From Chitinophagaceae bacterium (GTDB taxonomy: Bacteria; Bacteroidota; Bacteroidia; Chitinophagales; Chitinophagaceae), in assembly GCA_019745155.1 (NCBI GenBank), contig JAIETM010000012.1:62001-126000 (forward strand): a stretch of DNA of 64,000 nt, in the 5' to 3' direction. Of the stretch, positions 25,133 through 34,952 are shown in pieces. A program made the translations under genes and the position numbers. Under the pieces are notes generated by a model. That model did not search any database, was not told where the DNA came from, and worked only from the letters and a program-made list of their open reading frames with translations. Position 1 is the first letter of the stretch. Each line of letters opens with the position of its first letter.

Positions 25133-25149
25133 TCCTTAAAGCAATCAAC

Positions 25150-25686
25150 ATGAAAAAATCTTTGTTTATAGCCGCTATGCTGATCAGTCTAGCAAGTTTC
25201 AGTCAGAAAGTATATAGTACCAAGAGCGGACAAATCAGCTTTAACGCCAGTTCACCAATCGAAAAAATTAAGGGTATTAATAACCAAGCAGACAGTAAAA
25301 TGATTGATAAAAATGGGCAGATCGTGTTCATGTTGCTCATCAAAAGTTTCAAGTTCGAGAACCAATTGATGGAAGATCATTTTAACGAGAATTATATGGA
25401 AAGCACTAAGTTTCCGAAAGCTGATTTCAAAGGCTTTATTACCAATATCAGCAGTGTGGACTTTACCAAGGATGGCAAATACCCTGTTACGGCAGATGGT
25501 ACTCTTACACTGCATGGCGTATCTAAAAAAGTGCAGCCTACAGGTGTCATCACCATTACTAATGGTAAAATATCTTTAAACAGTAGCTTCAAAATAGCGT
25601 TAAAAGATTACAATGTTACCGGCAGTTATATCGGTTCTAAAATTGCCAGTGATGTTGAAATCAATGTTCAATGCAAATACGAATAA
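25150..25686 (+). CDS. YceI family periplasmic protein
   Basis: Protein of 178 residues with a signal peptide (KSLFIAAMLISLASFSQ). The YceI lipocalin-like barrel is visible: YSTKSGQISFNASSPIEKIKG, FENQLMEDHFNENYMESTKFP, ADFKGFI and VTADGTLTLHGVSKKVQPTG. YceI proteins bind isoprenoid chains such as quinones in the periplasm. Here the gene lies 17 bases after a haem lipoprotein and 5 bases before a barrel gene, so a redox or quinone-linked role with these is plausible (inference). Confidence 0.9.
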   Translation: MKKSLFIAAMLISLASFSQKVYSTKSGQISFNASSPIEKIKGINNQADSKMIDKNGQIVFMLLIKSFKFENQLMEDHFNENYMESTKFPKADFKGFITNISSVDFTKDGKYPVTADGTLTLHGVSKKVQPTGVITITNGKISLNSSFKIALKDYNVTGSYIGSKIASDVEINVQCKYE

Positions 25687-25691
25687 TTACT

Positions 25692-26600
25692 ATGAAAAAA
25701 TTGATAATAGCACTCAGCTGTTTGCTGATACAGAGTTCTCTTCATGCCCAGGACATTGACTTGTTCAAAGACATGGATGAACAAAACAAGAAAGAAACCA
25801 AAGATAAAACGGATTATGCAGCCTATACCTTCAAAACTACCCGACTAACCAATGGCCATACCATTGAGAATGTTGGCAAGGGTATTCTTGACTTTCGTAT
25901 CAACCACCGTTTTGGTAGAGTCAATCAAGGTGCGTATAATTTATTTGGGTTGGACAATGCCAGTATGCGTATGGCTTTGGATTATGGCATTACAGATAAG
26001 CTCATGGTAGGTATTGGTAGAAGCACTTTTGAAAAACAATTTGATGGCTTTGTGAAATACAAACTACTTAGACAAAGCAGTGGCAAAAAGCATATGCCAA
26101 TTTCATTAAGCTATGTGGCAACAGGTATTCTAAAAACGCTGAAAGATCCTGATCCAACCATCACAAAAAATTTTACAGACAGACTATACTTCGCACACCA
26201 ATTATTGATTGCACGAAAGTTCAATGACTATACCTCCATTCAGTTAATGCCTACCATCGTGCATTATAATATCGTGCCTACTGCTAATGATCCCAATGAT
26301 TTATTCTCATTAGGTATTGGTGCTAGACAGCGCATTTCGAAAAGAGTAAACCTAACTGGAGAATATTATTATCAGTTCAATAAGCTTTCCGGATATTATA
26401 ACTCCTTCTCTGTTGGTTTTGATATTGAAACAGGCGGACACGTGTTTCAATTACACTTCACCAATTCTACCGGTATGACAGAAAGAACTTTTATTACCGA
26501 AACAACTGGTCAGTGGGGCAAGGGCGATATTCACTTTGGTTTCAACATTTCCAGAGTATTCACCATTGTAAAGCCGAAAGAGTTTAAAGAAAAATGGTAA
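25692..26600 (+). CDS. DUF5777 beta-barrel protein
   Basis: Protein of 302 residues with signal peptide (KKLIIALSCLLIQSSLHAQ). The ATG at 25692 is used because an upstream ATG at 25671 overlaps yceI and would add seven polar residues before the signal. The mature part has alternating barrel strands (KGILDFRINHRFG, LMVGIGRSTFEKQFDGFVKY, NLTGEYYYQFN, HFGFNISRVFTI). DUF5777 is a Bacteroidota outer-membrane barrel family of unknown role that often follows YceI and cytochrome genes. Last gene before a bidirectional terminator. Confidence 0.82.
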   Translation: MKKLIIALSCLLIQSSLHAQDIDLFKDMDEQNKKETKDKTDYAAYTFKTTRLTNGHTIENVGKGILDFRINHRFGRVNQGAYNLFGLDNASMRMALDYGITDKLMVGIGRSTFEKQFDGFVKYKLLRQSSGKKHMPISLSYVATGILKTLKDPDPTITKNFTDRLYFAHQLLIARKFNDYTSIQLMPTIVHYNIVPTANDPNDLFSLGIGARQRISKRVNLTGEYYYQFNKLSGYYNSFSVGFDIETGGHVFQLHFTNSTGMTERTFITETTGQWGKGDIHFGFNISRVFTIVKPKEFKEKW

Positions 26601-26661
26601 AAATCTTGAACAGCAAATACAAACGCATCATTCCTATATAAACCAATCGCTGATTACAAAT

Positions 26662-26692
26662 AAAAAGCCCCGGCATATCGTCGGGGCTTTTT
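26662..26692. terminator. Bidirectional intrinsic terminator
   Basis: AAAAAGCCCCG (26662-26672) and CGGGGCTTTTT (26682-26692) form a perfect 11-base stem with a nine-base loop. The A- and T-flanks let it act for the DUF5777 operon (+) and, for the minus strand, for the gene ending at 26697. Confidence 0.85.
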
Positions 26693-26696
26693 CGAT

Positions 26697-29600
26697 TTAG
26701 TTTCTTAAACCAATCACTGGTAATTGCTTTTCTCGAATCAACTGATTAAGCTTTGGCAATTCTTCCTTCATAATCTTCTTCAACTTCATCAGTTCTGCAT
26801 CACACTGCCCAGCTAAGTCTGCATACACTTCTCTCGCTTGTTTGCTTGGCGGCATATTGCCACTTGAGGCTACATCGAACAAACCACTCAGTTTATCATT
26901 CAAACGAATCGGGAAGTTCAATGGGTCTTGTCCGCTCTTAGACTTAGTTTGATATAGCGTTTCTTCGATAGATGTTAACTGCTTATTAATGGCATCTGCC
27001 TGTTCTTTAAATTCTTTGGGCGTTTCTCTACCCCAACGACCAGTAAGCTCATTGATCTGCGCACGTACTGCACGAATATCCTTAATGCTCTTCTGTACCT
27101 CATTAAACTTATCCTTTACTTGCAGCAGAAAATCACGTTGTGCTTCATAATCAGCCTGACTCATATTATACACAGGATCAGGTACAATATCAAAAGACAC
27201 TTCTGCAGAATCACTACCTACTTTCACCTTGGCATAATGCTTACCAGGAGCAGCAAGGATAGTACCTGGTGTACCATTCCACAAAATCATACCCTCTGCT
27301 CTATCAGCACCAGGATATTGTAAATCCCATACAAACTGATTGATTCCAGCGTTGATCTCCAATTTATTCTCTGCATCTTTTGCATCTGTACTGAAAGTCC
27401 TGATCAACTTTTTGTTACCATCATAGATGGCGATACTTGCTTTAGTAGAATCAGTAGCGTTTTTTGCATAGAAATTAATCACAGCGCCAATTGGTGGGTT
27501 GGTACCCAGATTTCTATTCATACCACCCATCATGCGCTCGAAGCGACCACCAGCGCGCTGCATACGCAAAGCAGGCTTTGCATCAAACACGAAAAGATTT
27601 TTCTGCAGCACATCCTGATTTGCCTGCTGGAACATCGTCAAATCATCCATGATCCATACAGAACGACCTTGGGTAGCCACGATCAAATCATTGTCCTTAA
27701 TCGTTAAATCAGTAATGGGCACAACAGGGAGGTTCAACTGGAAAGGCTTCCAATTAGCACCATCATCATAACTGATATACATACCAAATTCAGTACCTGC
27801 ATACAATAAGCCAGGACGTCTTCTATCCGCACGCATGGCTCTGGTGAAATGCATTTTATCAATACCTGTCGTAATCAGTTTCCAAGTCTTACCATAATCT
27901 TCTGTTTTGTAGATATACGGTGTGTAATCATCTACTTTATAACGGGTACCCACAAAATACGCCGCGCCTTTCTTGAAAGGATCTACTTCCACACTATTCC
28001 ACATCATCCACTTAGGTGCATCTTTTGGCGTTACATTCTCCCAATTCTTGCCACCATCGCGGCTCACGCTGATGATACCATCATCACTACCTGTCCACAA
28101 CAAATCTTTCTCTACCCAACTTTCTGTTGCAGTGAAAATGGTGCAATAGTATTCAACCGAAGTATTGTCCTTCGTAATCGGACCGCCGCTTGGACCTTGC
28201 TTGGTTTTATCATTCGTTGTCAAATCTGGAGAGAGTGCAGTCCAGCTAGCACCTTCATTCTCTGTTGCAAACAACACATTCGCTGCGCAATACAGTTTCT
28301 TAGGATTGTGTGGTGAGAAGAAGATGGGGAAATTCCACTGGAAGCGATACTTCAATACATCTGCACCGGCACCCATCGGATTATCAGGCCAAACATTGAT
28401 GGCACGATTCTCTCCTGTTCTGTGATCCAAGCGAGATAAATAACCGCCATAGTTACCACCGTAGACAATTTCAGGATTCAAAGGATCGGCTACCACATAA
28501 CCACTTTCACTACCTGCTGTTACATCCCAATCGCGCTCTGTAATACCTGCTCCTGCTGTTCTATGACGAATACGCAATGTGCTATTATCCTGCTGCGCTA
28601 CAAGGATACGATAAGGGAATGCGTTATCAGTTGACACACGATAGAGCTGCGCAGTAGGTTGATTCATCATAGTGCTCCAGTTATTGGCACCATCAAACGA
28701 TACTTGTGCACCACCATCATCAGCCACAATCATGCGGTTGCCATCTTCCGGATCAATCCAGAGATCATGGTGATCACCATGTGGTGTAGGCACACTCTGG
28801 AATGTTCTGCCACCATCGCGGCTACGCATAAAACCTACGTTGGGGCAATACACCAAGTTCTCGTTCTTGGGATCTACAAATACTTTGGTATAGTACCAGG
28901 CACGCTGACGAATATTGTTATCGCTGCTTGCCAATGACCAAGACTCACCGGCATCATTGCTGTAATACAAACCACCATTGGCATTTTCAATAATTGCATA
29001 CAACTTATCAGGATTGGAAGGTGCCACAGCAACACCTACAATACCCCAAACACCTTTGGGCAAGCCTTTCTTAGCTGAGATATTGGTCCAAGTATCTCCA
29101 CCATCAGTGCTCTTCCACAAGCCACTGCCTTCGCCACCACTCTCTAATGAGTATGGTGTACGAATCACGCGCCACAAGCCTGCATACAAGACAGATGGAT
29201 TACCAGGCTCCATCACCAGATCACTCGCGCCAGTTTGATTATTGACATAGAGTACACGCTTCCAAGATTTACCACCATCTGTGGTTTTGTACACGCCACG
29301 CTCTTCGTTAGGGCCAAACAAGTGACCTACAACAGCGGCCCATACCGTATTGGGATCGCGCGGATGAATCACCAAACGAATGATGTGGCGACCATCTTTC
29401 AAACCTATATTTTTCCAAGTGCGGCCTGCATCATCACTACGCCACACACCACCGAGGCCTTCACTTACGTTACCACGCATGGTGTTTTCACCTTCACCCA
29501 CATACACGATATTATCATCACTTGGGGCAACAGCAACAGCACCAATGGAGCTACCAAAATATTTGTCAGAAACATTCTTCCAGTTATTACCCCCGTCGGT

Positions 29601-29852
29601 TGTTTTCCAAACACCACCGCCAGTACCACCAAAGTAAAAAGTGTTCTTACTCTTGTAAGCACCAGCAACAGCAGCACTTCTACCACCGCGGAAGGGACCA
29701 ACCAATCGAAATTTTTTCTTAGACGTGATTTCAGCTTCAGCATTCACTGTTACTTCTGGAACGGGCGCAGCACCGGATGTGTTAACTCTCTTTTTCTGAG
29801 CAAATGTTGTTAAAGCTGTACAAGCAGCGAACAACAGCAATAGTTTTCTCAT
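26697..29852 (-). CDS. Large secreted BNR/VPS10-like beta-propeller protein
   Basis: Protein of 1051 residues with signal peptide (RKLLLLFAACTALTTFA). Many BNR/sortilin-type blades are seen: GVWKTTDGGNNWKNVS, VWRSDDAGRTWKNIG, VYKTTDGGKSWKRV, LWKSTDGGDTWTNIS, MYISYDDGANWKPFQ, each with an Asp-box SxDxGxxW-like turn, and an intervening GPFRGGRSAAVAG motif. The C-terminal 300 residues are beta-rich then helical (about 930-1030, coiled). The ATG at 29852 starts the signal peptide. Related proteins are common in Bacteroidota secretomes and lack a proven catalytic role; sialidase residues were not identified. Confidence 0.82.
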   Translation of the reverse strand: MRKLLLLFAACTALTTFAQKKRVNTSGAAPVPEVTVNAEAEITSKKKFRLVGPFRGGRSAAVAGAYKSKNTFYFGGTGGGVWKTTDGGNNWKNVSDKYFGSSIGAVAVAPSDDNIVYVGEGENTMRGNVSEGLGGVWRSDDAGRTWKNIGLKDGRHIIRLVIHPRDPNTVWAAVVGHLFGPNEERGVYKTTDGGKSWKRVLYVNNQTGASDLVMEPGNPSVLYAGLWRVIRTPYSLESGGEGSGLWKSTDGGDTWTNISAKKGLPKGVWGIVGVAVAPSNPDKLYAIIENANGGLYYSNDAGESWSLASSDNNIRQRAWYYTKVFVDPKNENLVYCPNVGFMRSRDGGRTFQSVPTPHGDHHDLWIDPEDGNRMIVADDGGAQVSFDGANNWSTMMNQPTAQLYRVSTDNAFPYRILVAQQDNSTLRIRHRTAGAGITERDWDVTAGSESGYVVADPLNPEIVYGGNYGGYLSRLDHRTGENRAINVWPDNPMGAGADVLKYRFQWNFPIFFSPHNPKKLYCAANVLFATENEGASWTALSPDLTTNDKTKQGPSGGPITKDNTSVEYYCTIFTATESWVEKDLLWTGSDDGIISVSRDGGKNWENVTPKDAPKWMMWNSVEVDPFKKGAAYFVGTRYKVDDYTPYIYKTEDYGKTWKLITTGIDKMHFTRAMRADRRRPGLLYAGTEFGMYISYDDGANWKPFQLNLPVVPITDLTIKDNDLIVATQGRSVWIMDDLTMFQQANQDVLQKNLFVFDAKPALRMQRAGGRFERMMGGMNRNLGTNPPIGAVINFYAKNATDSTKASIAIYDGNKKLIRTFSTDAKDAENKLEINAGINQFVWDLQYPGADRAEGMILWNGTPGTILAAPGKHYAKVKVGSDSAEVSFDIVPDPVYNMSQADYEAQRDFLLQVKDKFNEVQKSIKDIRAVRAQINELTGRWGRETPKEFKEQADAINKQLTSIEETLYQTKSKSGQDPLNFPIRLNDKLSGLFDVASSGNMPPSKQAREVYADLAGQCDAELMKLKKIMKEELPKLNQLIREKQLPVIGLRN

Positions 29853-29923
29853 ATGCGTTGAATTGGGCAAGTAATTTACAACTCAGCGCACGGAGAAAAA
29901 AATAGATTATACCAGTGGTGGCA

Positions 29924-32317
29924 CTAACGAACCGATACTTGCAACGCCGATTTTGTCTTTAGCTGTGTAACCACTGTCAACATTCGGGTATCCGGATAAT
30001 ATACGGCATAGCCTTTCTGTAACATTGTCTTCCTGCCCTTGGTATACACTTGCAGCTTGTATGCTTGTCCGTTTACCATTACTGATTGCGGCTTCTTAGC
30101 CAGATCAGCTACATAGAGACGCAGATTACGTACTTCGGGCTGGCCTTTGAAATTTCCACCCGTTGAGGCAATACTGATTTTTGTACTTGCAGCCAATTGC
30201 TGGCCATTGAATTCAATGAGTTCAAAAGCGCCTTTTTCCCAACTCTTATTGGTTAATCCATCGTCGTCATACATGGTATAACTAGTTGCTTTTGCCGATG
30301 GGAAATAGACCACATTTAAGTCCTTAGTATGATAGTCTTCTAAATTCGTGAAACCCCAGACTGTTGGCACAAAACTACCTTCTCTGGCAAATACAGCAAG
30401 CTCGTTTAGGGCAACTGAATCAGTAATCCAAGCACCACCCATGTAGGATTTGTTGCGCATCCAATCATACCACTTGCCTTCGGGGAAATAAATCTGTTTG
30501 GTGACTGCTCCTTTTTCAATCACAGGTGCCACCAGTATAGCATCGCCCCACATAAATTGTTGCTCGGCCTTGTATGCATTACTGTCAGTTGGGTTACTAT
30601 AGAACATCGGACGGATCAAAGGTTTTCCATTAACAGCCTGCTCGTATGCGAGGGTATAATTGTATGGCGTTAAATCGTAACGGAAACGAATTACGTTTCT
30701 GGCTGCTTTTTTATAAGGCTCGGGATAGAAAGTGGGCTCTGATGGAACAGATTTAGTGTTCGGAGGTGTAATGTCTTCCAATGCTGTACCATGCGGCCGA
30801 AACACAGGTGTAAATGCAGCAAACTGCAACCAACGCAAGTACAATTCAGGATCATCCTGATTCACCATCGCAAAGCCACCGGCATCTGAGTGGATATAGG
30901 GCACACCACTCAAACTCATTCCGAGCAATATGGGCATCTGTGCTTTGAAACCTTCCCAGCTGCGAGAGATATCACCTGTCCACGGAAAAATACCATAGCG
31001 TTGTGAGCCTGCATAACCAGAGCGATTCAAATGAAACAAACGTGTTTCCGGAAAATGTTTCGCATACTGTTCAAATAACATTTTGTTCCAGTAATGGCCG
31101 TAGATATTGTGAACCTCATCTGCACCAAATAGCCTGTTGAATCCAAGATCACGCAAATCATGTAACACACCTGCAGGATGTTTCTCCGGCTCACCCAAAT
31201 CTGTCCACCAAGCTTTGGCGCCGTTGGCAATCTGCTTGGCATAATGCTGCCACATCCACTCTTGCGCATCTTTGCGAAATACATCCAGCAAACCGCCATA
31301 ACCAAAATAAAAATCAGTAAGCATGAAAGGCTTACCAGCACTGTCTTTTGCGAGATATGGCAGTGAATTATTGAACTGACGTGTATCTTTTAAAAAGAAA
31401 GGTTCTGTGATTAACACAGGATTGATTTTTTGTGCAGACAAATCTGTGAGCAAACGTTTAGGATCAGGCCAGGCTTTGCGATTCACCCAATCCAGATTAC
31501 CCAATGTATGTTGAATGCTATCACCAAACCAGAATAAGTCAAAGACCAATGCATCCATCGGAAATTTGTCTTTTTGCATACGTGCTACCACATCGTGCAC
31601 CTGCGCATCACTGCGATAACCAAATCTGCTCACGAAATTGCCAAAAGCCCATCTGGGTGGAATAGGTTGCGTACCTGTGAGTTGATGGTATTGCTGCAAA
31701 ATGGATGCATAGCTCTTACCAAGAATCACATAGCAATTTACTTCGCCTGATGATGCACCATATTCTAATACATCTGTATTGGTTTTTCCAATATCCAGAT
31801 ATCCGCGCGCAGGATTATCAAACAAGACTGCATAGCCTTCGGAAGAAAGAATAAAAGGCACAGAAAAATTCAGGTTCTCCGCACCATAGCTGTATCCATA
31901 CCAAGGATTGTTATTCAGGTCTAAGCGATAGCCTCTTCTATTTTGTGGAATAGCTCTCTCGCCTGCGCCAAATATGCGCTCCTCTTTACCCAATAACAAA
32001 CGCAACCCACGTTGTTGATGGGTATTGATCAAGCTACTCAAGCGAAATGCACCAATGGCAATATGATCTGCATTGCGCACCACATCAGACATGCCATAAG
32101 GTTTGGGTGTAGCAATCACTGCATTGCTGATATTCTCCTGATGTGTGAGTCCGTGTAACTGCACACGCACATGATATACCGATTCATTAAACTGGTATAC
32201 ACGCACCACACCTTCGGGCAATTCCTGCGTTAAAACAAGTTTCTCCGTATTGACAGGTTGGGCAAAAAGAGAAAAACAAGAGAAAATACTGCAGAGCAGT
32301 CCTAAACGAATCAACAT
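29924..32317 (-). CDS. Glycoside hydrolase family 31 (alpha-glucosidase-like)
   Basis: Protein of 797 residues with signal peptide ([19 protein letters not shown]). It has an N-terminal beta domain with [18 protein letters not shown], a (beta/alpha)8 barrel with WWTDLGEPE (nucleophile Asp) and [14 protein letters not shown] (acid/base Asp), [10 protein letters not shown], and C-terminal beta domains starting [11 protein letters not shown]31 enzymes cleave alpha-glucosides or alpha-xylosides; the exact substrate is unknown. The ATG at 32317 is preferred to a longer frame (to 32389) that overlaps the divergent adenine deaminase gene. Only 31 bases separate the two divergent start codons. Confidence 0.9.
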   Translation of the reverse strand: MLIRLGLLCSIFSCFSLFAQPVNTEKLVLTQELPEGVVRVYQFNESVYHVRVQLHGLTHQENISNAVIATPKPYGMSDVVRNADHIAIGAFRLSSLINTHQQRGLRLLLGKEERIFGAGERAIPQNRRGYRLDLNNNPWYGYSYGAENLNFSVPFILSSEGYAVLFDNPARGYLDIGKTNTDVLEYGASSGEVNCYVILGKSYASILQQYHQLTGTQPIPPRWAFGNFVSRFGYRSDAQVHDVVARMQKDKFPMDALVFDLFWFGDSIQHTLGNLDWVNRKAWPDPKRLLTDLSAQKINPVLITEPFFLKDTRQFNNSLPYLAKDSAGKPFMLTDFYFGYGGLLDVFRKDAQEWMWQHYAKQIANGAKAWWTDLGEPEKHPAGVLHDLRDLGFNRLFGADEVHNIYGHYWNKMLFEQYAKHFPETRLFHLNRSGYAGSQRYGIFPWTGDISRSWEGFKAQMPILLGMSLSGVPYIHSDAGGFAMVNQDDPELYLRWLQFAAFTPVFRPHGTALEDITPPNTKSVPSEPTFYPEPYKKAARNVIRFRYDLTPYNYTLAYEQAVNGKPLIRPMFYSNPTDSNAYKAEQQFMWGDAILVAPVIEKGAVTKQIYFPEGKWYDWMRNKSYMGGAWITDSVALNELAVFAREGSFVPTVWGFTNLEDYHTKDLNVVYFPSAKATSYTMYDDDGLTNKSWEKGAFELIEFNGQQLAASTKISIASTGGNFKGQPEVRNLRLYVADLAKKPQSVMVNGQAYKLQVYTKGRKTMLQKGYAVYYPDTRMLTVVTQLKTKSALQVSVR

Positions 32318-32348
32318 ATTGGTAATTTGGTGCTTTAAAATTACAACA

Positions 32349-33992
32349 ATGGCTGCGGAGAAAAGCATACAGGGACAATTTGTAGACATCTGGAAAGAGC
32401 AGATCTATCCTGCTAGTATTACAATAGCCAATAGCAAGATTCTTCGCGTGGAAGCTTTGTCAAGCATCGCACCCGATGCACCCTATATCATTCCCGGTTT
32501 TATCGATAGCCATGTGCATGTGGAAAGCAGTATGCTGGTACCCAGCGAATTTGCACGCATGGCTGTGGTGCATGGCACGGTAGGTACAGTAAGCGATCCG
32601 CACGAAATTGCCAATGTCTGTGGTATGGAAGGTGTGCGCTTCATGATCAATAATGGTAAGCAAACCCCTTTCAAATTTTTCTTTGGCGCACCCAGTTGTG
32701 TACCGGCTACGGTATTTGAAACAGCAGGCGCCAGCTTGAATAGCACAGAAGTAGCTGCATTGCTAAACGAACCGGATATTCTCTACTTAAGTGAGATGAT
32801 GAATTTCCCCGGTGTACTATTCAAAGATCCTGAAGTAATGCAAAAAATTGCTGCAGCACATGCAGCTGGTAAACCTGTGGACGGACATGCACCGGGCTTG
32901 CGCGGCGAACAAGCCAAACAATATATTGATGCAGGCATCTCTACCGACCATGAATGTTTTACCAAAGAAGAAGCATTAGACAAACTGCAGTACGGCATGA
33001 AGATCATTATCCGTGAAGGCAGTGCGGCTAAAAACTTTGAAGCATTGATTGAATTACTGAACTATTATCCGGATCACATTCTTTTCTGTAGTGATGACAA
33101 ACATCCGGATAGTCTGGCTGTGTCACATATCAATGCACTCTGTGCACGCGCAGTTGCGAAAGGCATTGATGTATTCAAAGTATTGAAAGCAGCTTGCGTG
33201 AATCCGGTACTGCATTACAAATTACCAGTTGGCTTATTGCGCGAAGGCGATGCGGCTGATTTGGTATTGGTGAAAGATCTTCAATCATTTAAAGTGACTG
33301 CCACTTACATCAATGGCCAGTTGGTTGCTGAAAAGGGACAAAGCTTTATACCCTCCGTGCCTGTTACGCCCATCAATCAGTTTGATTGTGCACCGATAAC
33401 TGAAGCTGATCTAGTATTACCTGCAGATCAATATCCGCAACAAGATGGATTGATACCGGTGATGGAAGCATTAGACGGACAGCTCATCACCAATAAGCTT
33501 TGGTTAGCATCAAAAGCGCAAGACGGCATATTATTAGCACAACCGGAAAAAGATATCCTTAAAATGGTGGTGGTGAACAGATACAAGCAAGCACCGGTGG
33601 CCAAATGCTTTATTAAAAACTTTGGTTTAACACAAGGCGCACTCGCATCTTCTGTAGCGCACGACAGCCATAATATTGTTGCTGTTGGTGTGGATGATGC
33701 AAGTCTGGCGAAAGCCATTAACGCAGTGATTGCAGCCAAAGGTGGCGTAAGCGCTGTTGATGCCAACCATACACATTGTGTAGCATTACCTGTTGCAGGA
33801 TTGATGAGTGCTGATGATGGCTATGCTGTTGCTGCTGCTTACTCCGATATTGATTCGTTCAGCAAAAAAGAACTAGGCAGCACATTACAATCGCCTTTCA
33901 TGACATTGAGCTTTATGGCTTTATTGGTAATCCCACACTTAAAACTGAGTGATCTGGGTTTGTTTGATGGAGATAGTTTTAGTTTTCTATAA
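32349..33992 (+). CDS. ade: Adenine deaminase
   Basis: Protein of 547 residues, normal length. It converts adenine to hypoxanthine and ammonia in purine salvage. Amidohydrolase motifs are present: [32 protein letters not shown] and [11 protein letters not shown]; the C-terminal Ade domain has [14 protein letters not shown]. The ATG at 32349 was chosen because a longer frame reads backwards through the GH31 signal peptide. With upp (36110) it fits base salvage. Confidence 0.92.
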   Translation: MAAEKSIQGQFVDIWKEQIYPASITIANSKILRVEALSSIAPDAPYIIPGFIDSHVHVESSMLVPSEFARMAVVHGTVGTVSDPHEIANVCGMEGVRFMINNGKQTPFKFFFGAPSCVPATVFETAGASLNSTEVAALLNEPDILYLSEMMNFPGVLFKDPEVMQKIAAAHAAGKPVDGHAPGLRGEQAKQYIDAGISTDHECFTKEEALDKLQYGMKIIIREGSAAKNFEALIELLNYYPDHILFCSDDKHPDSLAVSHINALCARAVAKGIDVFKVLKAACVNPVLHYKLPVGLLREGDAADLVLVKDLQSFKVTATYINGQLVAEKGQSFIPSVPVTPINQFDCAPITEADLVLPADQYPQQDGLIPVMEALDGQLITNKLWLASKAQDGILLAQPEKDILKMVVVNRYKQAPVAKCFIKNFGLTQGALASSVAHDSHNIVAVGVDDASLAKAINAVIAAKGGVSAVDANHTHCVALPVAGLMSADDGYAVAAAYSDIDSFSKKELGSTLQSPFMTLSFMALLVIPHLKLSDLGLFDGDSFSFL

Positions 33993-34007
33993 CGCTAAAA
34001 GCATAGG

Positions 34008-34023
34008 GCTGAAGGCTAAACGC
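34008..34023 (-). repeat. Left copy of a 16-bp inverted repeat flanking the Imm11-like gene
   Basis: Read on the minus strand it is GCGTTTAGCCTTCAGC and matches 14 of 16 positions of GCTTTTAGCCTTAAGC at 34850-34865. Together they bracket the AT-rich gene. Confidence 0.45.
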
Positions 34024-34091
34024 TTTGAATGAATAATTACAAGCACACACTTCTAATAAATAAATTCCGATAAAAATAATCACATAACGCT

Positions 34092-34769
34092 GTGAAGTAT
34101 TACAAAATCAGGAGCAATTATAATACAAGGTCTGTTGTACACTATTCAGAGCTTCAAATAGAAGACGCTGATTATTATTGTGATATTTTTGGACCCCATA
34201 GTATATCTAGTTATTATGGTAAAAAGCTCGAACCTAATAATGTTATACTACCCGATATAAAACTTAATACCAAAGCAACACCTACTGATTTAATTGATAT
34301 ATATAGTGTTGCTGTAGCGGGCTTAGGCGCAAATACATTGGTAGTGTCTACAAAATTAAGAAACATCATTATGCAGTATGCAGATGCATCTTGGACTTCT
34401 ATGCGCATTAAGTTGATACATAGAAAATCGCTTCTACTGAATTATTGGCTGATCCATGGTTTTCAAGACAGATCAGATTTATTAGACTATCAGCAAACAA
34501 AATTTCACATCCGTAATACTATCGGCCCCAAACTAAACGAGATTAAAATAGGCTCACACGACGATCTTTTGAAACAAGAAGCCGAATTAGTAGACAATAG
34601 ACAATTGATCATAAAAGAAAACATCAGAATTGATGAAGCCAAAAGTCAAGCTGATATGCTTTACCTTACTTTCACAGCATACTTTTCGCCTACTATTTTT
34701 GTTTCTTCAAGGTTAAAATTAGCTATTGAGACGGCTGCTTGTACAGGAATAGATTTTGAACCCTGCTGA
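34092..34769 (+). CDS. Imm11-like (DUF1629) putative immunity protein
   Basis: Protein of 225 residues without signal peptide, GTG start. The C-terminal end FVSSRLKLAIETAACTGIDFEP resembles the FVSxxLKxxIExxxLTGxxFEP ending of Imm11/DUF1629 proteins, which are often immunity partners of polymorphic toxins. The N-terminal half is not recognised. The gene is clearly more AT-rich than its neighbours, uses many AT-ending codons and stands alone; no toxin gene adjoins it. It may be horizontally acquired or an orphan immunity gene. Confidence 0.5.
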   Translation: MKYYKIRSNYNTRSVVHYSELQIEDADYYCDIFGPHSISSYYGKKLEPNNVILPDIKLNTKATPTDLIDIYSVAVAGLGANTLVVSTKLRNIIMQYADASWTSMRIKLIHRKSLLLNYWLIHGFQDRSDLLDYQQTKFHIRNTIGPKLNEIKIGSHDDLLKQEAELVDNRQLIIKENIRIDEAKSQADMLYLTFTAYFSPTIFVSSRLKLAIETAACTGIDFEPC

Positions 34770-34849
34770 CACGGCTTTCATTATAATAGACCTAGATAAT
34801 TATTACCAATATAAGATTCATAAATATATTTGAAAGCCTTGCGCTTTAA

Positions 34850-34865
34850 GCTTTTAGCCTTAAGC
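34850..34865 (+). repeat. Right copy of a 16-bp inverted repeat flanking the Imm11-like gene
   Basis: GCTTTTAGCCTTAAGC; partner of 34008-34023 in inverted orientation. The surrounding 34770-34952 holds no gene. Confidence 0.45.
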
Positions 34866-34896
34866 ATATTTCTTCCCCTTTGCCTTTTTGCTTTCC

Positions 34897-34926
34897 CCTG
34901 CCTACGCCGAGGCTTCGGCAGTCAGG
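34897..34926. repeat. REP-like palindrome
   Basis: CCTGCCTACGCCGAGG followed by CTTCGGCAGTCAGG forms an imperfect GC-rich hairpin in an AT-rich, T-rich spacer. Similar CCTGCCTnCGCCGAnG palindromes recur in many Bacteroidota genomes, so this is probably a dispersed repeat. It lies 27 bases after the end of the anmK gene on the minus strand. Confidence 0.5.
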
Positions 34927-34952
34927 CTTTTGAATTTTGCCTTTTCACTTAC

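Noticed and set aside
29235-29813. Plus-strand open frame of 192 codons
   Set aside because: It is antisense to the BNR-propeller gene, whose Asp-box repeats are unmistakable; the antisense frame follows from codon bias.
34092-34769. Complete toxin-immunity pair
   Set aside because: Only the Imm11-like gene is present; neighbours are ade and anmK, and no toxin domain is encoded in the flanks.
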